Assembly: GCF_003667445.1 (NCBI RefSeq)
Contig: NZ_RCTF01000014.1
Coordinates: 1-64,000 of the forward strand
Direction of reading: 5' to 3'
Length of the DNA: 64,000 nucleotides
From: Xanthobacter tagetidis
GTDB lineage: Bacteria; Pseudomonadota; Alphaproteobacteria; Rhizobiales; Xanthobacteraceae
Positions 38,344 through 47,872 of this stretch are shown piece after piece. Numbering within the stretch: position 1 is the first letter of the stretch; each line of letters starts with the position of its first letter. Made by a program: the position numbers and the translations under genes. The notes under the pieces are model-generated. The model made no database searches and was not told where the DNA came from. It was given only the letters and a program-made list of their open reading frames with translations.

Positions 38344-39153
38344 TCAGCGGACCGTGAAGCCGTATTTCTTGTAGATCTCCTTCGCCTCGGGGCCGGTGAG
38401 GAAGGCGAAGAAGTCCTTGGCGGCCGGAGTGTCCTGGCCCTTCACCAGGGCGAAGGGATATTCCACCGGCGGGTGGCTGTCGGCCGGGAAGACCGCGACC
38501 ACCTTCACGTTCTTGGCGATGGCGGCGTCGGTGGCGTAGACCACGCCGTAGGGCACCTCGCCGCGCTCCACCAGAGTGAGCGCCGCGCGCACGCTCTCGG
38601 CGCCGACGATGCGGGGCGCCACCTTGTCCCACAGGCCGAGAGTGGTGAAGGCGGTCTTGGCGTAGATGCCCACCGGCACGCTGTCGGTCAGGCCGGTGGC
38701 GATGCGCCCATTCGCGCCGAGTAGCGCCTCGATGTCCATGCCCTTGGAGATGGCGACGGGCTGCGCCTTGTCGGCGGGGGCCACCAGAACCAGCGCATTG
38801 CCGATGGGGACGACGCGGGTGTCCTTCAGGGTCAGGCCCTTGCCGTCGGTATAGTCCATCCACTTCAGGTCGGCCGAGGCGAAGATGCTGGCCGGGGCGC
38901 CGGCTTCCATCTGCTTGGCGAGAGCGGAAGAGGCGGCGAAGGAGAATCGCGGCGCCGGCTTGCCCTTGGCCTCATAGGCCTTGCCGATGTCCTGGAAGGC
39001 GTTGGTGAGGCTGGCGGCGGCAAAGGTGGTGACGGTGGAGGTGGCGCCGGCGGTGCTGGCGGCCGGCTGCTCGGCACGGGCGGATACAGCGAACGCCGAG
39101 GCCAGGACGAGGCCGAGGACGAATCCGCGGCGCTGTTGCAGGAAATTGATCAT
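38344..39153 (-). CDS. modA: Molybdate-binding periplasmic protein
   Basis: The 269-residue protein has a signal peptide (about 1-28, FVLGLVLASAFAVSARAE), then TVTTFAAASLTNAFQDIGKAYE and FSFAASSALAKQMEAGAPASIFASADLKWM, which hold the oxyanion-binding serines of ModA. The C-terminal part (VPYGVVYATDAAIAKNVKVVAVFP) is also typical. ATG 39153 follows GGGAG. First gene of modABC. Confidence 0.94.
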   Translation of the reverse strand: MINFLQQRRGFVLGLVLASAFAVSARAEQPAASTAGATSTVTTFAAASLTNAFQDIGKAYEAKGKPAPRFSFAASSALAKQMEAGAPASIFASADLKWMDYTDGKGLTLKDTRVVPIGNALVLVAPADKAQPVAISKGMDIEALLGANGRIATGLTDSVPVGIYAKTAFTTLGLWDKVAPRIVGAESVRAALTLVERGEVPYGVVYATDAAIAKNVKVVAVFPADSHPPVEYPFALVKGQDTPAAKDFFAFLTGPEAKEIYKKYGFTVR

Positions 39154-39177
39154 GGCAATGCTCCCGAGTGATATGTC

Positions 39178-39202
39178 CGTTCATATATAGGTTCACGTAA
39201 CG
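39178..39202. promoter_or_regulatory. Possible Mo-box upstream of modA
   Basis: CGTT at 39178 and AACG ending at 39202 bracket an AT-rich CATATATAG segment, loosely like the CGNTATATA inverted repeat bound by ModE-type regulators. The inner positions do not pair well, so this is only a candidate. Confidence 0.35.
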
Positions 39203-39313
39203 AGACAATAGCTGCGGGCCCTGCCGCGGGCGGCGCGGCCCGTGGCGCGGGTGGGAATGGCGCCGCAAATCGGGCACAAGGAAACCGCCTGTCCTCATGC
39301 GGAGCCGGAACCC

Positions 39314-39949
39314 ATGGACCTGACGCTGGCCGCGAAGCTGTTTGCCGCACTGTTCGCCATCATGAGCCCGCTCAGCATCGTGCCGATCTTCCTGGCGCTG
39401 ACCGCGGACCTCGACGCCGCCGGCCGCCGCAGCACGCTCATCGCCATGGTCGGGACGGTGACCATCGGCGCGCTGGTCTGCGCGTTCGCCGGCCACGCCT
39501 TGCTCGGCCTGTTTGGCATCGACGTCGCCCACTTCCGGCTCGCGGGCGGGCTGATCGTGCTGATGATCGCGCTCTCCATGCTGAGCGGCGACGACCATTC
39601 CTCGCACCAGGGCACCCCTGAGGAGAAGGCGCAGTACAAGTCCACGTCCAATCCCGGGGTCTATCCGCTCGGCCTGCCGATCGCGCTCGGGCCCGGCACC
39701 ATGGCGACCATCATCGTCTACGCCCAGCAGTCGGGGACCGAGCCCGCCATCGCGGGCTTCTATGCGGGGCTTGTGGGCTATCTGGTGTTCTTCGCCGCGG
39801 CGATGGCGCTCGCGCCCTGGCTCGGATCGCGCCTGTCGCCCACCGCGCTCTCCATCTCCAAGCGGCTGATGGGCATCATCCTCGCCGCCATCGCCATGGA
39901 GATGGTCGGCGGCGCGCTGGGCGCGATGTTCCCCGGCTGGCTGAAGTGA
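39314..39949 (+). CDS. MarC-family integral membrane protein
   Basis: The 211-residue protein has about six transmembrane helices: AALFAIMSPLSIVPIFLALTA at the start, GLFGIDVAHFRLAGGLIVLMIALSML in the middle, and PLGLPIALGPGTMATIIVYA, the MarC signature. The physiological role of MarC proteins is unclear. It converges on the DedA gene 69 bp away. Confidence 0.9.
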   Translation: MDLTLAAKLFAALFAIMSPLSIVPIFLALTADLDAAGRRSTLIAMVGTVTIGALVCAFAGHALLGLFGIDVAHFRLAGGLIVLMIALSMLSGDDHSSHQGTPEEKAQYKSTSNPGVYPLGLPIALGPGTMATIIVYAQQSGTEPAIAGFYAGLVGYLVFFAAAMALAPWLGSRLSPTALSISKRLMGIILAAIAMEMVGGALGAMFPGWLK

Positions 39950-40018
39950 GCGCCCTCTAACGTAATGATGGAGAACGCGTTATCGGGTCAGCTTGGGTGC
40001 AGGCTGATCGGCGCGTGC

Positions 40019-40543
40019 TCAGAAGCCGAGCAGCTTGGTGGCGGCGGCGCCCGGTGCCAGCATGGCGAACGACCACACCATGGCGCTGCCCACATTGGCC
40101 ACCTGGAACGGCACGTGCCGCATGGCGAGGATGCCGGCGACCAGCGGCACCACCGCGCGCAGCGGGCCGAAGAACCGGCCGATGGCGACGCCCCAGACGC
40201 CGAAGCGGGTGAAGAAATCCTCGGCCCGGGCCACGAGGTCGGGCCGGCGCGACAGCGGCCAGAAGGTGCGTGCGCGGTCCTTGTAGTGGTAGCCGAGCCA
40301 GTAGGAGACCGCATCGCCCAGCGAGGCGCCGACGACCGCCGCGAGCCAGACCGGCCAGAGACTCAGCCCGCTGGCCTCCACCAGTGCGCCGATGGCCAGC
40401 ATCAGCACCGTCGCGGGCACCAGGAAGGAGACGATGGCGAGCGATTCCCCGAAGGCGAGGCCGAACATCACGATGGGCATGAGGTTCGGGTGGTCCTGCA
40501 GGAACTTGGTGGTCGCTTCGACGACGGTGGCGGGATCGATCAT
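40019..40543 (-). CDS. DedA-family membrane protein
   Basis: The 174-residue protein shows GLAFGESLAIVSFLVPATVLM near residue 28, GASLGDAVSYWLGYHY near 92 and the conserved re-entrant motif AIGRFFGPLRAVVPLVAGILAM near 122. Some DedA proteins act as undecaprenyl-phosphate or phospholipid flippases linked to proton-motive force. No operon partner is evident. Confidence 0.9.
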   Translation of the reverse strand: MIDPATVVEATTKFLQDHPNLMPIVMFGLAFGESLAIVSFLVPATVLMLAIGALVEASGLSLWPVWLAAVVGASLGDAVSYWLGYHYKDRARTFWPLSRRPDLVARAEDFFTRFGVWGVAIGRFFGPLRAVVPLVAGILAMRHVPFQVANVGSAMVWSFAMLAPGAAATKLLGF

Positions 40544-40939
40544 GTCACCTCTCGCGCCCTATGTCGTCTGAAGCTCGCGCCCGCGCAAGGGCGCTTGTAC
40601 GCCGCACCTCCAATTCTTCCGTTAGGGAATGGTGGCGAAAGGGCGCAGGCGGGCCCCAAGCCCACTATCCTTTGCGTTGTGCCTTGAAATAGACACGACG
40701 TTTCGCATATGAAGGGCGCACGCGCTTCGCTCATTCCGGCCGTTTCGGTCCGCAGCGGCGCATTCGGGCCGCGTAGCGGAGACCGCTCGGAGCTTTCCTG
40801 AAAGCTTGCAGACGCGGCTTTGCCCGATCTCATCCCTGATTGACGGACACCCCAGGCCACGCGGGATGTCGAAGACCCCGCAGCCCCACGCCGCGCCGCT
40901 CATCGGCCGCAGGCGCCTGCTGCCCATGAAAGACAGAGC
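40544..40939. other. Upstream region of DEAD-box helicase gene with long leader
   Basis: TTGAAA (40684-40689) and TATGAA (40708-40713), 18 bp apart, form a candidate rightward promoter. It would give a 5' leader of about 220 nt before the TTG start at 40940, as is common for cold-induced helicase mRNAs. No gene is supported in these 396 bases. Confidence 0.45.
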
Positions 40940-42517
40940 TTGACCTCTTTTTCGACCCTCGGCCTCGCCGAGCCCCTCGTTCGCGCCCTGGAAGAGGCGC
41001 GCCTCACCATCCCCACCCCGATCCAGGACCAGGCCATTCCGAAGGTCCTCGCCGGCCGCGACCTGATCGGCATTGCCCAGACCGGCACCGGCAAGACCGC
41101 CGCCTTCGCTCTTCCCATCCTCGATCGCCTCATCCGCTATCGCCACCGGCCCGAGCCGAAGTCGGTGCGCGTGCTGGTGCTGTCGCCCACCCGCGAGCTG
41201 TCCGGCCAGATCGTCGACAGCTTCGAGAGCTTCGGCCGGCATGCCGGCACCACCGTGGAACTCGCCATCGGCGGCGTCCCCATGGGCCGCCAGATCCGTG
41301 CCCTCGGCCGCGGCGTCGATGTCCTTGTGGCCACCCCCGGCCGCCTGCTCGACCTTGCGGAGAACCGCGCAGTGCGGCTCGACCAGGTGGAGGTGTTCGT
41401 CCTCGACGAGGCGGACCAGATGCTGGACATGGGCTTCGTCCATGCCATCCGCGCCATCGTCCGGCGGCTGCCGCAGAAGCGGCATTCGCTGTTCTTCTCG
41501 GCCACCATGCCGCAGGCGATCGCGGAGCTTGCCGGCTCGATGCTGCATGACCCGGTGACGGTGGCGGTGACGCCGGTCGCCAAGACCGCCGACCGCGTCG
41601 AGCAGCGCGTCATCCATATCGACAAGGCCCGCAAGGGCGCGCTGCTGGCCGAGGTGCTCTCCCAGGAGCCGATCGACCGCGCCCTCGTCTTCACCCGCAC
41701 CAAGCATGGCGCGGACAAGGTGGTGCGCGTGCTCGCCAAGGCCGGCCATCCGGCCGACGCGATCCACGGCAACAAGTCGCAGAACCAGCGCGACCGGGTG
41801 CTCCAGGCGTTCCGCGACGGCGAGATCCGGGTGCTGATCGCCACCGACATCGCCGCCCGCGGCATCGACGTCACCGGCGTCTCGCACGTGGTGAACTACG
41901 ATCTGCCGAACGTGCCGGAAAGCTATGTCCACCGCATCGGCCGCACCGCGCGCGCCGGCCGCGAGGGCATCGCCATCTCGTTCTGCGACCACGAGGAGCG
42001 CGCGTTCCTCAAGTCCATCGAGCGGCTCATCAAGATGCAGATTCCGGCGACCGACCGGCGCGGCGCCGCCGCGCCCGAGGCGATCGCCGACGTGCCGTCC
42101 GAGGAGCGTTCGGCGGCGCGTCCGCAGAATGCCGGACGCCGCGGCGGGCCTTCGGGCTATGCCGGCGGCCATCGCGGCGGGCAGGGCCAGCGCTCCGGCG
42201 AGGGCCAGCCCCAGCGCGAGGGGCGCCCGCCCCGCCGCAGCGGCGAAGGCCGCTCCGCCGAAGGCCGCTCTTTCGAGCCGCGCGCCGGCGAGGGGCGCGG
42301 CCCCGAGCGCCGCGAGGATGCCCGCGCCCACGGCGGCGGCCGCCCCGAGCGCGCCGAGGGCCGCGGCCCGCGCGCCGAGCGCGGCCCGTCTTCCGGCAAG
42401 CCCATGGGCGCCATCGGCTTCATGAAGTCGGCGCCCGAGCGCGGCCAGCGGCCCCAGCCCGCCAATGGCGGGGCCAAGGGCGCTGCGAAGGGACCGGCCC
42501 AGCGCCCGGCCCGCTGA
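40940..42517 (+). CDS. DEAD-box RNA helicase (RhlE-like)
   Basis: The 525-residue protein starts with TTG. It shows the Q motif (TPIQDQAI), motif I AQTGTGKTAAF, PTRELSGQI, motif II VLDEADQMLDMGF, SAT, and motif VI HRIGRTARAGR. A basic, Gly/Arg/Pro-rich low-complexity tail (about 375-525) with an ending SGKPMGAIGFMKSAPERG is typical of alphaproteobacterial RhlE-type helicases that unwind structured RNA in ribosome assembly or cold adaptation. Confidence 0.93.
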   Translation: MTSFSTLGLAEPLVRALEEARLTIPTPIQDQAIPKVLAGRDLIGIAQTGTGKTAAFALPILDRLIRYRHRPEPKSVRVLVLSPTRELSGQIVDSFESFGRHAGTTVELAIGGVPMGRQIRALGRGVDVLVATPGRLLDLAENRAVRLDQVEVFVLDEADQMLDMGFVHAIRAIVRRLPQKRHSLFFSATMPQAIAELAGSMLHDPVTVAVTPVAKTADRVEQRVIHIDKARKGALLAEVLSQEPIDRALVFTRTKHGADKVVRVLAKAGHPADAIHGNKSQNQRDRVLQAFRDGEIRVLIATDIAARGIDVTGVSHVVNYDLPNVPESYVHRIGRTARAGREGIAISFCDHEERAFLKSIERLIKMQIPATDRRGAAAPEAIADVPSEERSAARPQNAGRRGGPSGYAGGHRGGQGQRSGEGQPQREGRPPRRSGEGRSAEGRSFEPRAGEGRGPERREDARAHGGGRPERAEGRGPRAERGPSSGKPMGAIGFMKSAPERGQRPQPANGGAKGAAKGPAQRPAR

Positions 42518-42533
42518 TCCCCTGAGAACAACC

Positions 42534-42566
42534 GGTCCGCGCGGGACGTAAAATCCCGCGCGGACC
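42534..42566. terminator. GC-rich perfect hairpin after helicase gene
   Basis: GGTCCGCGCGGGA (42534-42546) pairs fully with TCCCGCGCGGACC (42554-42566) around CGTAAAA. No T-run follows, so it may be an intrinsic terminator of weak type or a 3' processing barrier. Confidence 0.6.
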
Positions 42567-42649
42567 AAACTGGCTATAGGCCGCACCGCGGTTTTGTGCG
42601 AAAAGTCCGCCACTTCCGCGCCCCGTGCGGCGCATTCGGAGACGACTAT

Positions 42650-42925
42650 ATGGCGAAGGAAGAATTGCTGGAGTTCGAAGGAACGGTGACGGAAGTGCTC
42701 CCGGACGGGAACTTCCGTGTACGGCTCGACAACGATCACCAGATCCTGGCCTATGCCGCCGGCAAGATGAAGAAGAACCGCATCCGCACCATCGAAGGCG
42801 ACCGCGTGGTGGTGGAGATGTCGCCGTACGATCTCGATCGCGGCCGGATCAATTTCCGCCACAAGGCCGAGGGCAATGCTCCCCCGCCCGGCGCCCGTCG
42901 CCAGCAGAACTTCCGCCGCCGCTGA
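42650..42925 (+). CDS. infA: Translation initiation factor IF-1
   Basis: The 91-residue protein has the IF-1 S1-type OB fold ([58 protein letters not shown]), then a basic tail of about 20 residues ([14 protein letters not shown]) beyond the usual 72-residue length, which is common in Rhizobiales. Confidence 0.95.
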   Translation: MAKEELLEFEGTVTEVLPDGNFRVRLDNDHQILAYAAGKMKKNRIRTIEGDRVVVEMSPYDLDRGRINFRHKAEGNAPPPGARRQQNFRRR

Positions 42926-43038
42926 TCTCGGGCTGCTGCCGTGTGCGGCGGCTGCTCCGCGCCCGCACGTCGGGCCGGAGTGACCGGTAGACGCGGGCCG
43001 CCGGGTTCCGGCATGGCGCCGGAATCAGGGAGGGGAAG

Positions 43039-43533
43039 ATGGAGCTGCGCCTCGCCAAGGTCGCGCTGGTGGCTTCACTGGCCGCCTTCGCGCTCGTCGT
43101 CGCCTACGACAACATCGTCGACTACGATTCCAACTACCAGTTCGTGCGCCATGTGCTGAGCATGGACACGACCTTTCCCGGCAATGCGCTGATGGGCCGG
43201 GCGATCACGGACGAGCGCGTCTGGCGCGCCGCCTATGCCGCCATCATCGCCGCCGAGGGGCTGACCGGCCTGCTGCTCGCCGCCGGCGCCGCGCGCATGG
43301 CGCTCAATCTCGCCGCGCCCGCGGCTGCGTTCGAGCGCGCCAAGGGCCTCGCTTATCTCGGTGGTGCGCTCGCTTTCCTGATCTGGTTCTTCGGCTTCAT
43401 GGTGGTCGCCGGCGAGTATTTTTCCATGTGGCAGTCGCGCGAATGGAACGGCCAGGCGGCCGCCTTCCGCTTGTATACCGCGGTGCTCGGCGTCCTGATC
43501 CTGCTGGCATTGCCGGAACGGGAAATCAGGTAG
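43039..43533 (+). CDS. DUF2165 family membrane protein
   Basis: The 164-residue protein has four hydrophobic segments and the DUF2165 features YDNIVDYDSNYQFVRHVLSMDTTFP in the first loop and YFSMWQSREWNGQAAAFR near the C terminus. AGGGG immediately upstream supports the start. Function unknown. Confidence 0.88.
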   Translation: MELRLAKVALVASLAAFALVVAYDNIVDYDSNYQFVRHVLSMDTTFPGNALMGRAITDERVWRAAYAAIIAAEGLTGLLLAAGAARMALNLAAPAAAFERAKGLAYLGGALAFLIWFFGFMVVAGEYFSMWQSREWNGQAAAFRLYTAVLGVLILLALPEREIR

Positions 43534-43703
43534 CCGCGGCCGGCCGCTCCGTCGCGGCGTATCCGCGCCCTTGCCTCTTTCGCGCCCGCGGCTACCTTGG
43601 CCCTCTTCGCCCTTCCGGCCCCGACGGCCGGCGATGGGCTTCAAGCCGGGGCAACCGGCAGGCGCGTCCTTGCGACGCGCGGTGAAGGCGGGAGGAAACG
43701 CGG

Positions 43704-44552
43704 GTGTCGCGACCCTTGAGCGTGGTGCAGGGCGGCCGCGAGACCGCGACACGGGCCGTGAGCCTTGCGGGCGTGCGCATCGCCTTCCCGGGAACGGGGC
43801 GGGCGGATGCGCCCTTCGTGGCGGTGGACGGGGTCGACCTCGATGTCGCGGACGGCGAGTTCGTCGCCATCGTCGGCCCCACCGGCTGCGGCAAGTCCAC
43901 GCTGCTGAACGCCACCGCCGGTCTGCTCGTGCCCGCCGCCGGGTCGGTCTCCATCTTCGGCGCGCCGCTGGCGGGGCTGAACCGGCAGGCCGGCTACCTG
44001 TTCCAGGCGGAGGCGCTGTTTCCCTGGAAGACCGCGCTGGACAACGTGGCCATCGGCCTCGACGTCGCCGGCACCCCCCATGAGGAAGCGCGGGCGCGGG
44101 CGCGCGAATGGCTCTCGCGGGTCGGCCTCGCGGCGTTCGCCGATCGCTATCCCCACATGCTTTCGGGCGGGCAGAGGAAGCGCGTGGGCCTCGCCCAGGT
44201 GCTGATCCGCGACCCCAAGATCCTGCTCATGGACGAGCCGTTCGGCCCGCTCGATGCCCAGACGCGCCAGATCATGGGCGCGCTGCTGCTCGATCTGTGG
44301 AGCCATGACCGCAAGGCGGTGATGTTCGTGACCCATGATCTGGAGGAGGCCATCGCGCTCGCCGACCGGGTGGTCATCATGGGCGCCGGGCCGGCCTCGC
44401 GCATCATCGGCGAATGGCGCGTGCCCATCGCCCGCCCGCGCGACATGGACGTGCGCCTCGACGCCGCCTTCCACCAGCTTCACCGCGAGATCTGGTCGGC
44501 GCTGAAGGACGAGGTCGTGAAGGGCTACCAGCAATCGGAAAGCGTGGGCTGA
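43704..44552 (+). CDS. NitT/TauT-type ABC transporter ATP-binding protein
   Basis: The 282-residue protein has Walker A GPTGCGKSTLLN near residue 58, Q-loop YLFQAEALFPWKT, signature MLSGGQRKRVGLAQVL and Walker B ILLMDEPFGPLDAQTR. It starts at GTG with GGAGG eight bases upstream. With the two genes that follow it forms a complete importer; the ligand class (nitrate, sulfonate, thiamine-pyrimidine) cannot be read from sequence. Confidence 0.92.
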   Translation: MSRPLSVVQGGRETATRAVSLAGVRIAFPGTGRADAPFVAVDGVDLDVADGEFVAIVGPTGCGKSTLLNATAGLLVPAAGSVSIFGAPLAGLNRQAGYLFQAEALFPWKTALDNVAIGLDVAGTPHEEARARAREWLSRVGLAAFADRYPHMLSGGQRKRVGLAQVLIRDPKILLMDEPFGPLDAQTRQIMGALLLDLWSHDRKAVMFVTHDLEEAIALADRVVIMGAGPASRIIGEWRVPIARPRDMDVRLDAAFHQLHREIWSALKDEVVKGYQQSESVG

Positions 44553-44557
44553 CGGCC

Positions 44558-45373
44558 ATGATGCGCAACCGCATGGCGCTCGTGGCGCTGCAGATCCTCG
44601 TCGCCGTGGTGCTCATCGGCATCTGGCATTTCGGCTCGACCATCAAGCTCGACTGGCCGGCCATCTCGCCGAAGCCCTTCTACCCGCTCGATCCCTTCTT
44701 CTTCTCGACGCCGCTCGCGGTGTTCCAGCGCACCTTCAACGACTTCTATACCGGGGTGATCTGGTATCACCTGGGCATCACGCTGCTGGAGACCATGCTC
44801 GCCTTCGTCATCGGCGCGGCGGGCGGGGTGCTGATCGGCTTCTGGTTCGCCCGCAAGGCTCTGCTCGCCGCGGTGTTCGACCCCTATGTGAAGATGGCGA
44901 ATGCGCTGCCCCGCGTTGTGCTGGCGCCGATCTTCGCGCTGTGGCTCGGGCTCGGCATCTGGTCCAAGGTGGCGCTCGGCGTGACGCTGGTCTTCTTCAT
45001 CGTCTTCTTCAACGTCTATCAGGGCGTGAAGGAGGTGAGCCCGACCTTGCTCGCCAACGCCCGCATGCTGGGCATGAACGAGCGGCAGCTGATGCGCAAC
45101 GTGTTCTGGCCGTCCGCGCTCTCCTGGATGTTCTCCTCGCTGCACACCGCGGTGGGCTTTGCGCTGGTGGGGGCGGTGGTGGGCGAATATCTCGGCTCGG
45201 CCGCGGGCCTCGGCTACCGCATCCACCAGGCGGAGGGCGTGTTCGACGTGACGGGGGTGTTCTCCGGCATGCTGGTGCTCGCCATCTTCGTCATCATCAT
45301 CGACACCGTGGTGAGCGCGATCGAGAACCGCCTCATGGTCTGGCGCCCCGCGCCGGCCTCGGCGCAGGGATGA
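44558..45373 (+). CDS. NitT/TauT-type ABC transporter permease
   Basis: The 271-residue protein has six predicted membrane spans and the BPD_transp_1 EAA loop (ANARMLGMNERQLMRNVFWPSALSWMFSSL). It starts 6 bp after the ATPase stop and is followed 41 bp later by the binding-protein gene. ATG 44558 or the adjacent ATG 44561 may be used. Confidence 0.92.
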   Translation: MMRNRMALVALQILVAVVLIGIWHFGSTIKLDWPAISPKPFYPLDPFFFSTPLAVFQRTFNDFYTGVIWYHLGITLLETMLAFVIGAAGGVLIGFWFARKALLAAVFDPYVKMANALPRVVLAPIFALWLGLGIWSKVALGVTLVFFIVFFNVYQGVKEVSPTLLANARMLGMNERQLMRNVFWPSALSWMFSSLHTAVGFALVGAVVGEYLGSAAGLGYRIHQAEGVFDVTGVFSGMLVLAIFVIIIDTVVSAIENRLMVWRPAPASAQG

Positions 45374-45414
45374 GATAAGCTTAAGCGAACAAACGGAAAA
45401 TGGGAGGAAGCAAG

Positions 45415-46440
45415 ATGACCGTTCTCAAGTCCGCGCTCGCCCTTGCGGCAGCGCTCGGTCTCGCCGCCGCGGTGGCGGGGCCGGCCTCGGCCCAGCAGGC
45501 GGAGAAGCCCAAGCTCACCCTCGGTGTGGGCGGCAAGCCGCTGCTCTATTACCTGCCGCTGACCATTGCCGAGCGGAAGGGCTTCTTCAAGGACGAGGGG
45601 CTCGACGTCACCATCAACGATTTCGGCGGCGGGGCGAAGTCGCTCCAGGCGCTGGTGGGCGGCTCGGTGGACGTGGTGACGGGCGCCTACGAGCACACCA
45701 TCCGCATGCAGGCCAAGGGCCAGGACATCGTCTCGGTGATCGAGCTCGGGCGCTATCCGGGCATCGTCCTGGTCGCGAAGAAGGATGGAAAGATCAAGAG
45801 CGTCAAGGACATGAAGGGCGCCAAAGTGGGCGTCACCGCGCCCGGCTCCTCCACCAACTTCTTCGTCAACTTCCTGCTCGCCAAGGATGGCCTGAAGCCC
45901 GACGACGTCGCCTTCGTGGGCGTCGGCGGCGGCGCGTCGGCGGTGGCGCAGATGAAGCGCGGCGAGCTGGACGCCATGTCGAACCTCGACCCGGTCATCA
46001 CCAAGCTGGAGAGCGACGGGGATGTGGTGGTGATCGCCGACAGCCGCACCGAGGCCGGCAACGACAAGATCTTCGGCGGCACCAACCCGGCGGCGGTGCT
46101 CTATCTCAAGCGCGACTTCACCGAGCAGAATCCGGTGACGACGCAAAAGCTGGTCAATGCCTTCTACAAGACGCTTCAGTGGCTGAAGACGGCCACGCCG
46201 GAGGATATCGCCGCCGTGGTTCCGGAAGAATACCTGCTCGGCGACAAGGCGCTCTACCTTGCCGCAGTGAAGAACTCCATGCCGATCTATTCCAAGACCG
46301 GCGTCATCCCGGAGAGCGGCATGAAGAACGCCCTCAACATGCTGGTGGAGTTTGATCCGGAACTGAAGGCGGCGAACGTCGATCTCGCCAAGACCTTCGA
46401 TCCGCGCTTCGTCGCCAAGGCCGCGGGCGCCGCGAAGTGA
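45415..46440 (+). CDS. ABC transporter substrate-binding protein, NMT1/THI5-like
   Basis: The 341-residue protein has a signal peptide (about 1-26, ending GPASAQQ) followed by LYYLPLTIAERKGFFKDEGLDVTINDFGGG and VSVIELGRYPGIVLVAKKDGKI, the pattern of aliphatic-sulfonate, nitrate and pyrimidine binding proteins. GGGAGG lies just upstream of ATG 45415. Unlike many such operons the binding-protein gene is last. Confidence 0.92.
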   Translation: MTVLKSALALAAALGLAAAVAGPASAQQAEKPKLTLGVGGKPLLYYLPLTIAERKGFFKDEGLDVTINDFGGGAKSLQALVGGSVDVVTGAYEHTIRMQAKGQDIVSVIELGRYPGIVLVAKKDGKIKSVKDMKGAKVGVTAPGSSTNFFVNFLLAKDGLKPDDVAFVGVGGGASAVAQMKRGELDAMSNLDPVITKLESDGDVVVIADSRTEAGNDKIFGGTNPAAVLYLKRDFTEQNPVTTQKLVNAFYKTLQWLKTATPEDIAAVVPEEYLLGDKALYLAAVKNSMPIYSKTGVIPESGMKNALNMLVEFDPELKAANVDLAKTFDPRFVAKAAGAAK

Positions 46441-46447
46441 GCCGTCC

Positions 46448-46481
46448 GGAGGCGGCCGCGCCGGCAGGTGCGGCCGCCTCC
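46448..46481. terminator. Perfect 12-bp stem after the ABC operon
   Basis: GGAGGCGGCCGC (46448-46459) pairs with GCGGCCGCCTCC (46470-46481), loop of 10. It lies 8 bp after the binding-protein stop; no T-run follows. Confidence 0.65.
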
Positions 46482-46951
46482 GCCGGTTCGTCAGGACGAC
46501 TGCGCACCGGCCGGTTCCCGCGCAGATCCCGCTTGGTTCCGCTAATCTCGCCGAATCTCGCTGGTCTCGTCTCTGCAAGCCCGCGCCCCCCCTCGCGCTC
46601 CGGCGGACGAACCGGCAAGCCACCCTTGAAACGCCGCAATCGGCCCCTATATGAGGATCACCCAAAGCCGGACGCCGCGCTTTCGAGCGCGTGCGGGAGA
46701 CGGACGGATGTACTCCGATCCCGCGACGGTAAAGGGTGTTCGCTCCCGCCGCATGCATGTCTCGCGCTGCACGGCGGGGCGAGCCCAGTGGACAGTTCGT
46801 CGTTCGGCCTGCTTCTTTTCGTATCCTTCGGGCCGCGACTGAAAGTCTTCCTTCTTCGGACATGTCCTGGATCTTGTGCGGAGGGCGGCGCGCGTGCGCG
46901 CAGCCGCCGCATCGGGTCCGCATCACGAGCCCGAACGCAAGGAGGCCTCCC
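46482..46951. other. Long upstream region of cold-shock gene
   Basis: No gene is supported in these 470 bases. Cold-shock mRNAs often have long structured leaders, and the segment 46865-46915 (GGAGGGCGGCGCGCGTGCGC and following) can fold strongly. No clear promoter was found. Confidence 0.4.
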
Positions 46952-47158
46952 ATGGCCACGGGTACTGTCAAGTTTTTCAACGCCCAGAAGGGCTTCGGCT
47001 TCATCCAGCAGGACGGCGGCGGACCGGACGTGTTCGTCCACATCTCCGACGTCGAGCGCTCCGGCCTCTACAGCCTGAACGACGGCCAGAAGGTCTCGTT
47101 CGACGTGGTCGCCGACAACCGCGGAAAGAACAAGGCGGCGAACCTCGCCGCGCTCTGA
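46952..47158 (+). CDS. cspA: Cold-shock domain protein
   Basis: The 68-residue CspA-family protein has RNP1 KGFGFIQQ and RNP2 DVFVHISDV and binds single-stranded RNA/DNA. A full AAGGAGG ribosome site lies upstream. It is followed by a strong terminator. Confidence 0.95.
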   Translation: MATGTVKFFNAQKGFGFIQQDGGGPDVFVHISDVERSGLYSLNDGQKVSFDVVADNRGKNKAANLAAL

Positions 47159-47232
47159 GGCGCCGCTCGCCGGCCCTGACGCCGCTTCGGCGGCGCGGGT
47201 ATGGCTGACGCGAAAGCGCTGATGCGAAAATG

Positions 47233-47270
47233 GAAAAGGCCCGGGTCTCGCGACCCGGGCCTTTTTCTTT
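47233..47270. terminator. Bidirectional terminator between csp and L,D-transpeptidase genes
   Basis: AGGCCCGGGTC (47237-47247) pairs with GACCCGGGCCT (47252-47262), with AAAA before and TTTTCTTT after, so it can stop convergent transcripts from both sides. Confidence 0.92.
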
Positions 47271-47284
47271 GGCGATGGCTGAGC

Positions 47285-47872
47285 CTATTGCTGGACGTAG
47301 ACCGTCGCGCCGACGCGCACCCGGTTGTAGAGGTCCACCACGTCGTCGTTGGTCATGCGGAAGCAGCCCGAGGAGACCGCCTGGCCGATGGTCTCCGGCT
47401 CGTTGGAGCCGTGGATGCGGTAGAGGCTGGAGCCGAGATACATGGCGCGGGCGCCGAGCGGGTTGTCGATGCCGCCGGGCATGTAGCGCGGCAGATCGGG
47501 GCGGCGGCGCAGCATCTGTGCCGGCGGGGTCCAGCCCGGCCATTCGCGCTTGGCGCTCACGGTCTTCACGCCATACCAGCGGAAGCCGTCGCGGCCGACG
47601 CCGATGCCGTAGCGGATCGCCTGGCCCGGCGCGGTCACGTAATAGAGCCGGCGCTCGGAGGTGCGGATAACGACGGTGCCGGGCGCGTATTTCGGATCGA
47701 TCGACACGCTCTGGCGCGGGATCGGGCCCGAGCCGCCCATGGACATGCCGGCCGGCGGATGGAACATCTTGAAGAAGTCGAAGATCTCGTAGCGGTCGTC
47801 GGCGCGCGCCGGCGCGGCCGCCGCCAGCAGCGCCGCCAAAGCGGCGACGACCAGAAGTCTCATATGCGTCAT
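47285..47872 (-). CDS. L,D-transpeptidase (YkuD domain)
   Basis: The 195-residue protein has a signal peptide (about 1-24, ending APARAD) and the YkuD catalytic motif IHGSNEPETIGQAVSSGCFR with H154 and nucleophile C170. It would form 3-3 cross-links in peptidoglycan or attach proteins to it. The start could be ATG 47872 or ATG 47863. Confidence 0.93.
   Translation of the reverse strand: MTHMRLLVVAALAALLAAAAPARADDRYEIFDFFKMFHPPAGMSMGGSGPIPRQSVSIDPKYAPGTVVIRTSERRLYYVTAPGQAIRYGIGVGRDGFRWYGVKTVSAKREWPGWTPPAQMLRRRPDLPRYMPGGIDNPLGARAMYLGSSLYRIHGSNEPETIGQAVSSGCFRMTNDDVVDLYNRVRVGATVYVQQ

Noticed and set aside
42534..42566. Site for a DNA-binding dimer in place of a terminator
   Set aside because: The stem has a 7-base loop and lies 17 bp after the helicase stop, which fits an RNA 3' hairpin better than an operator.
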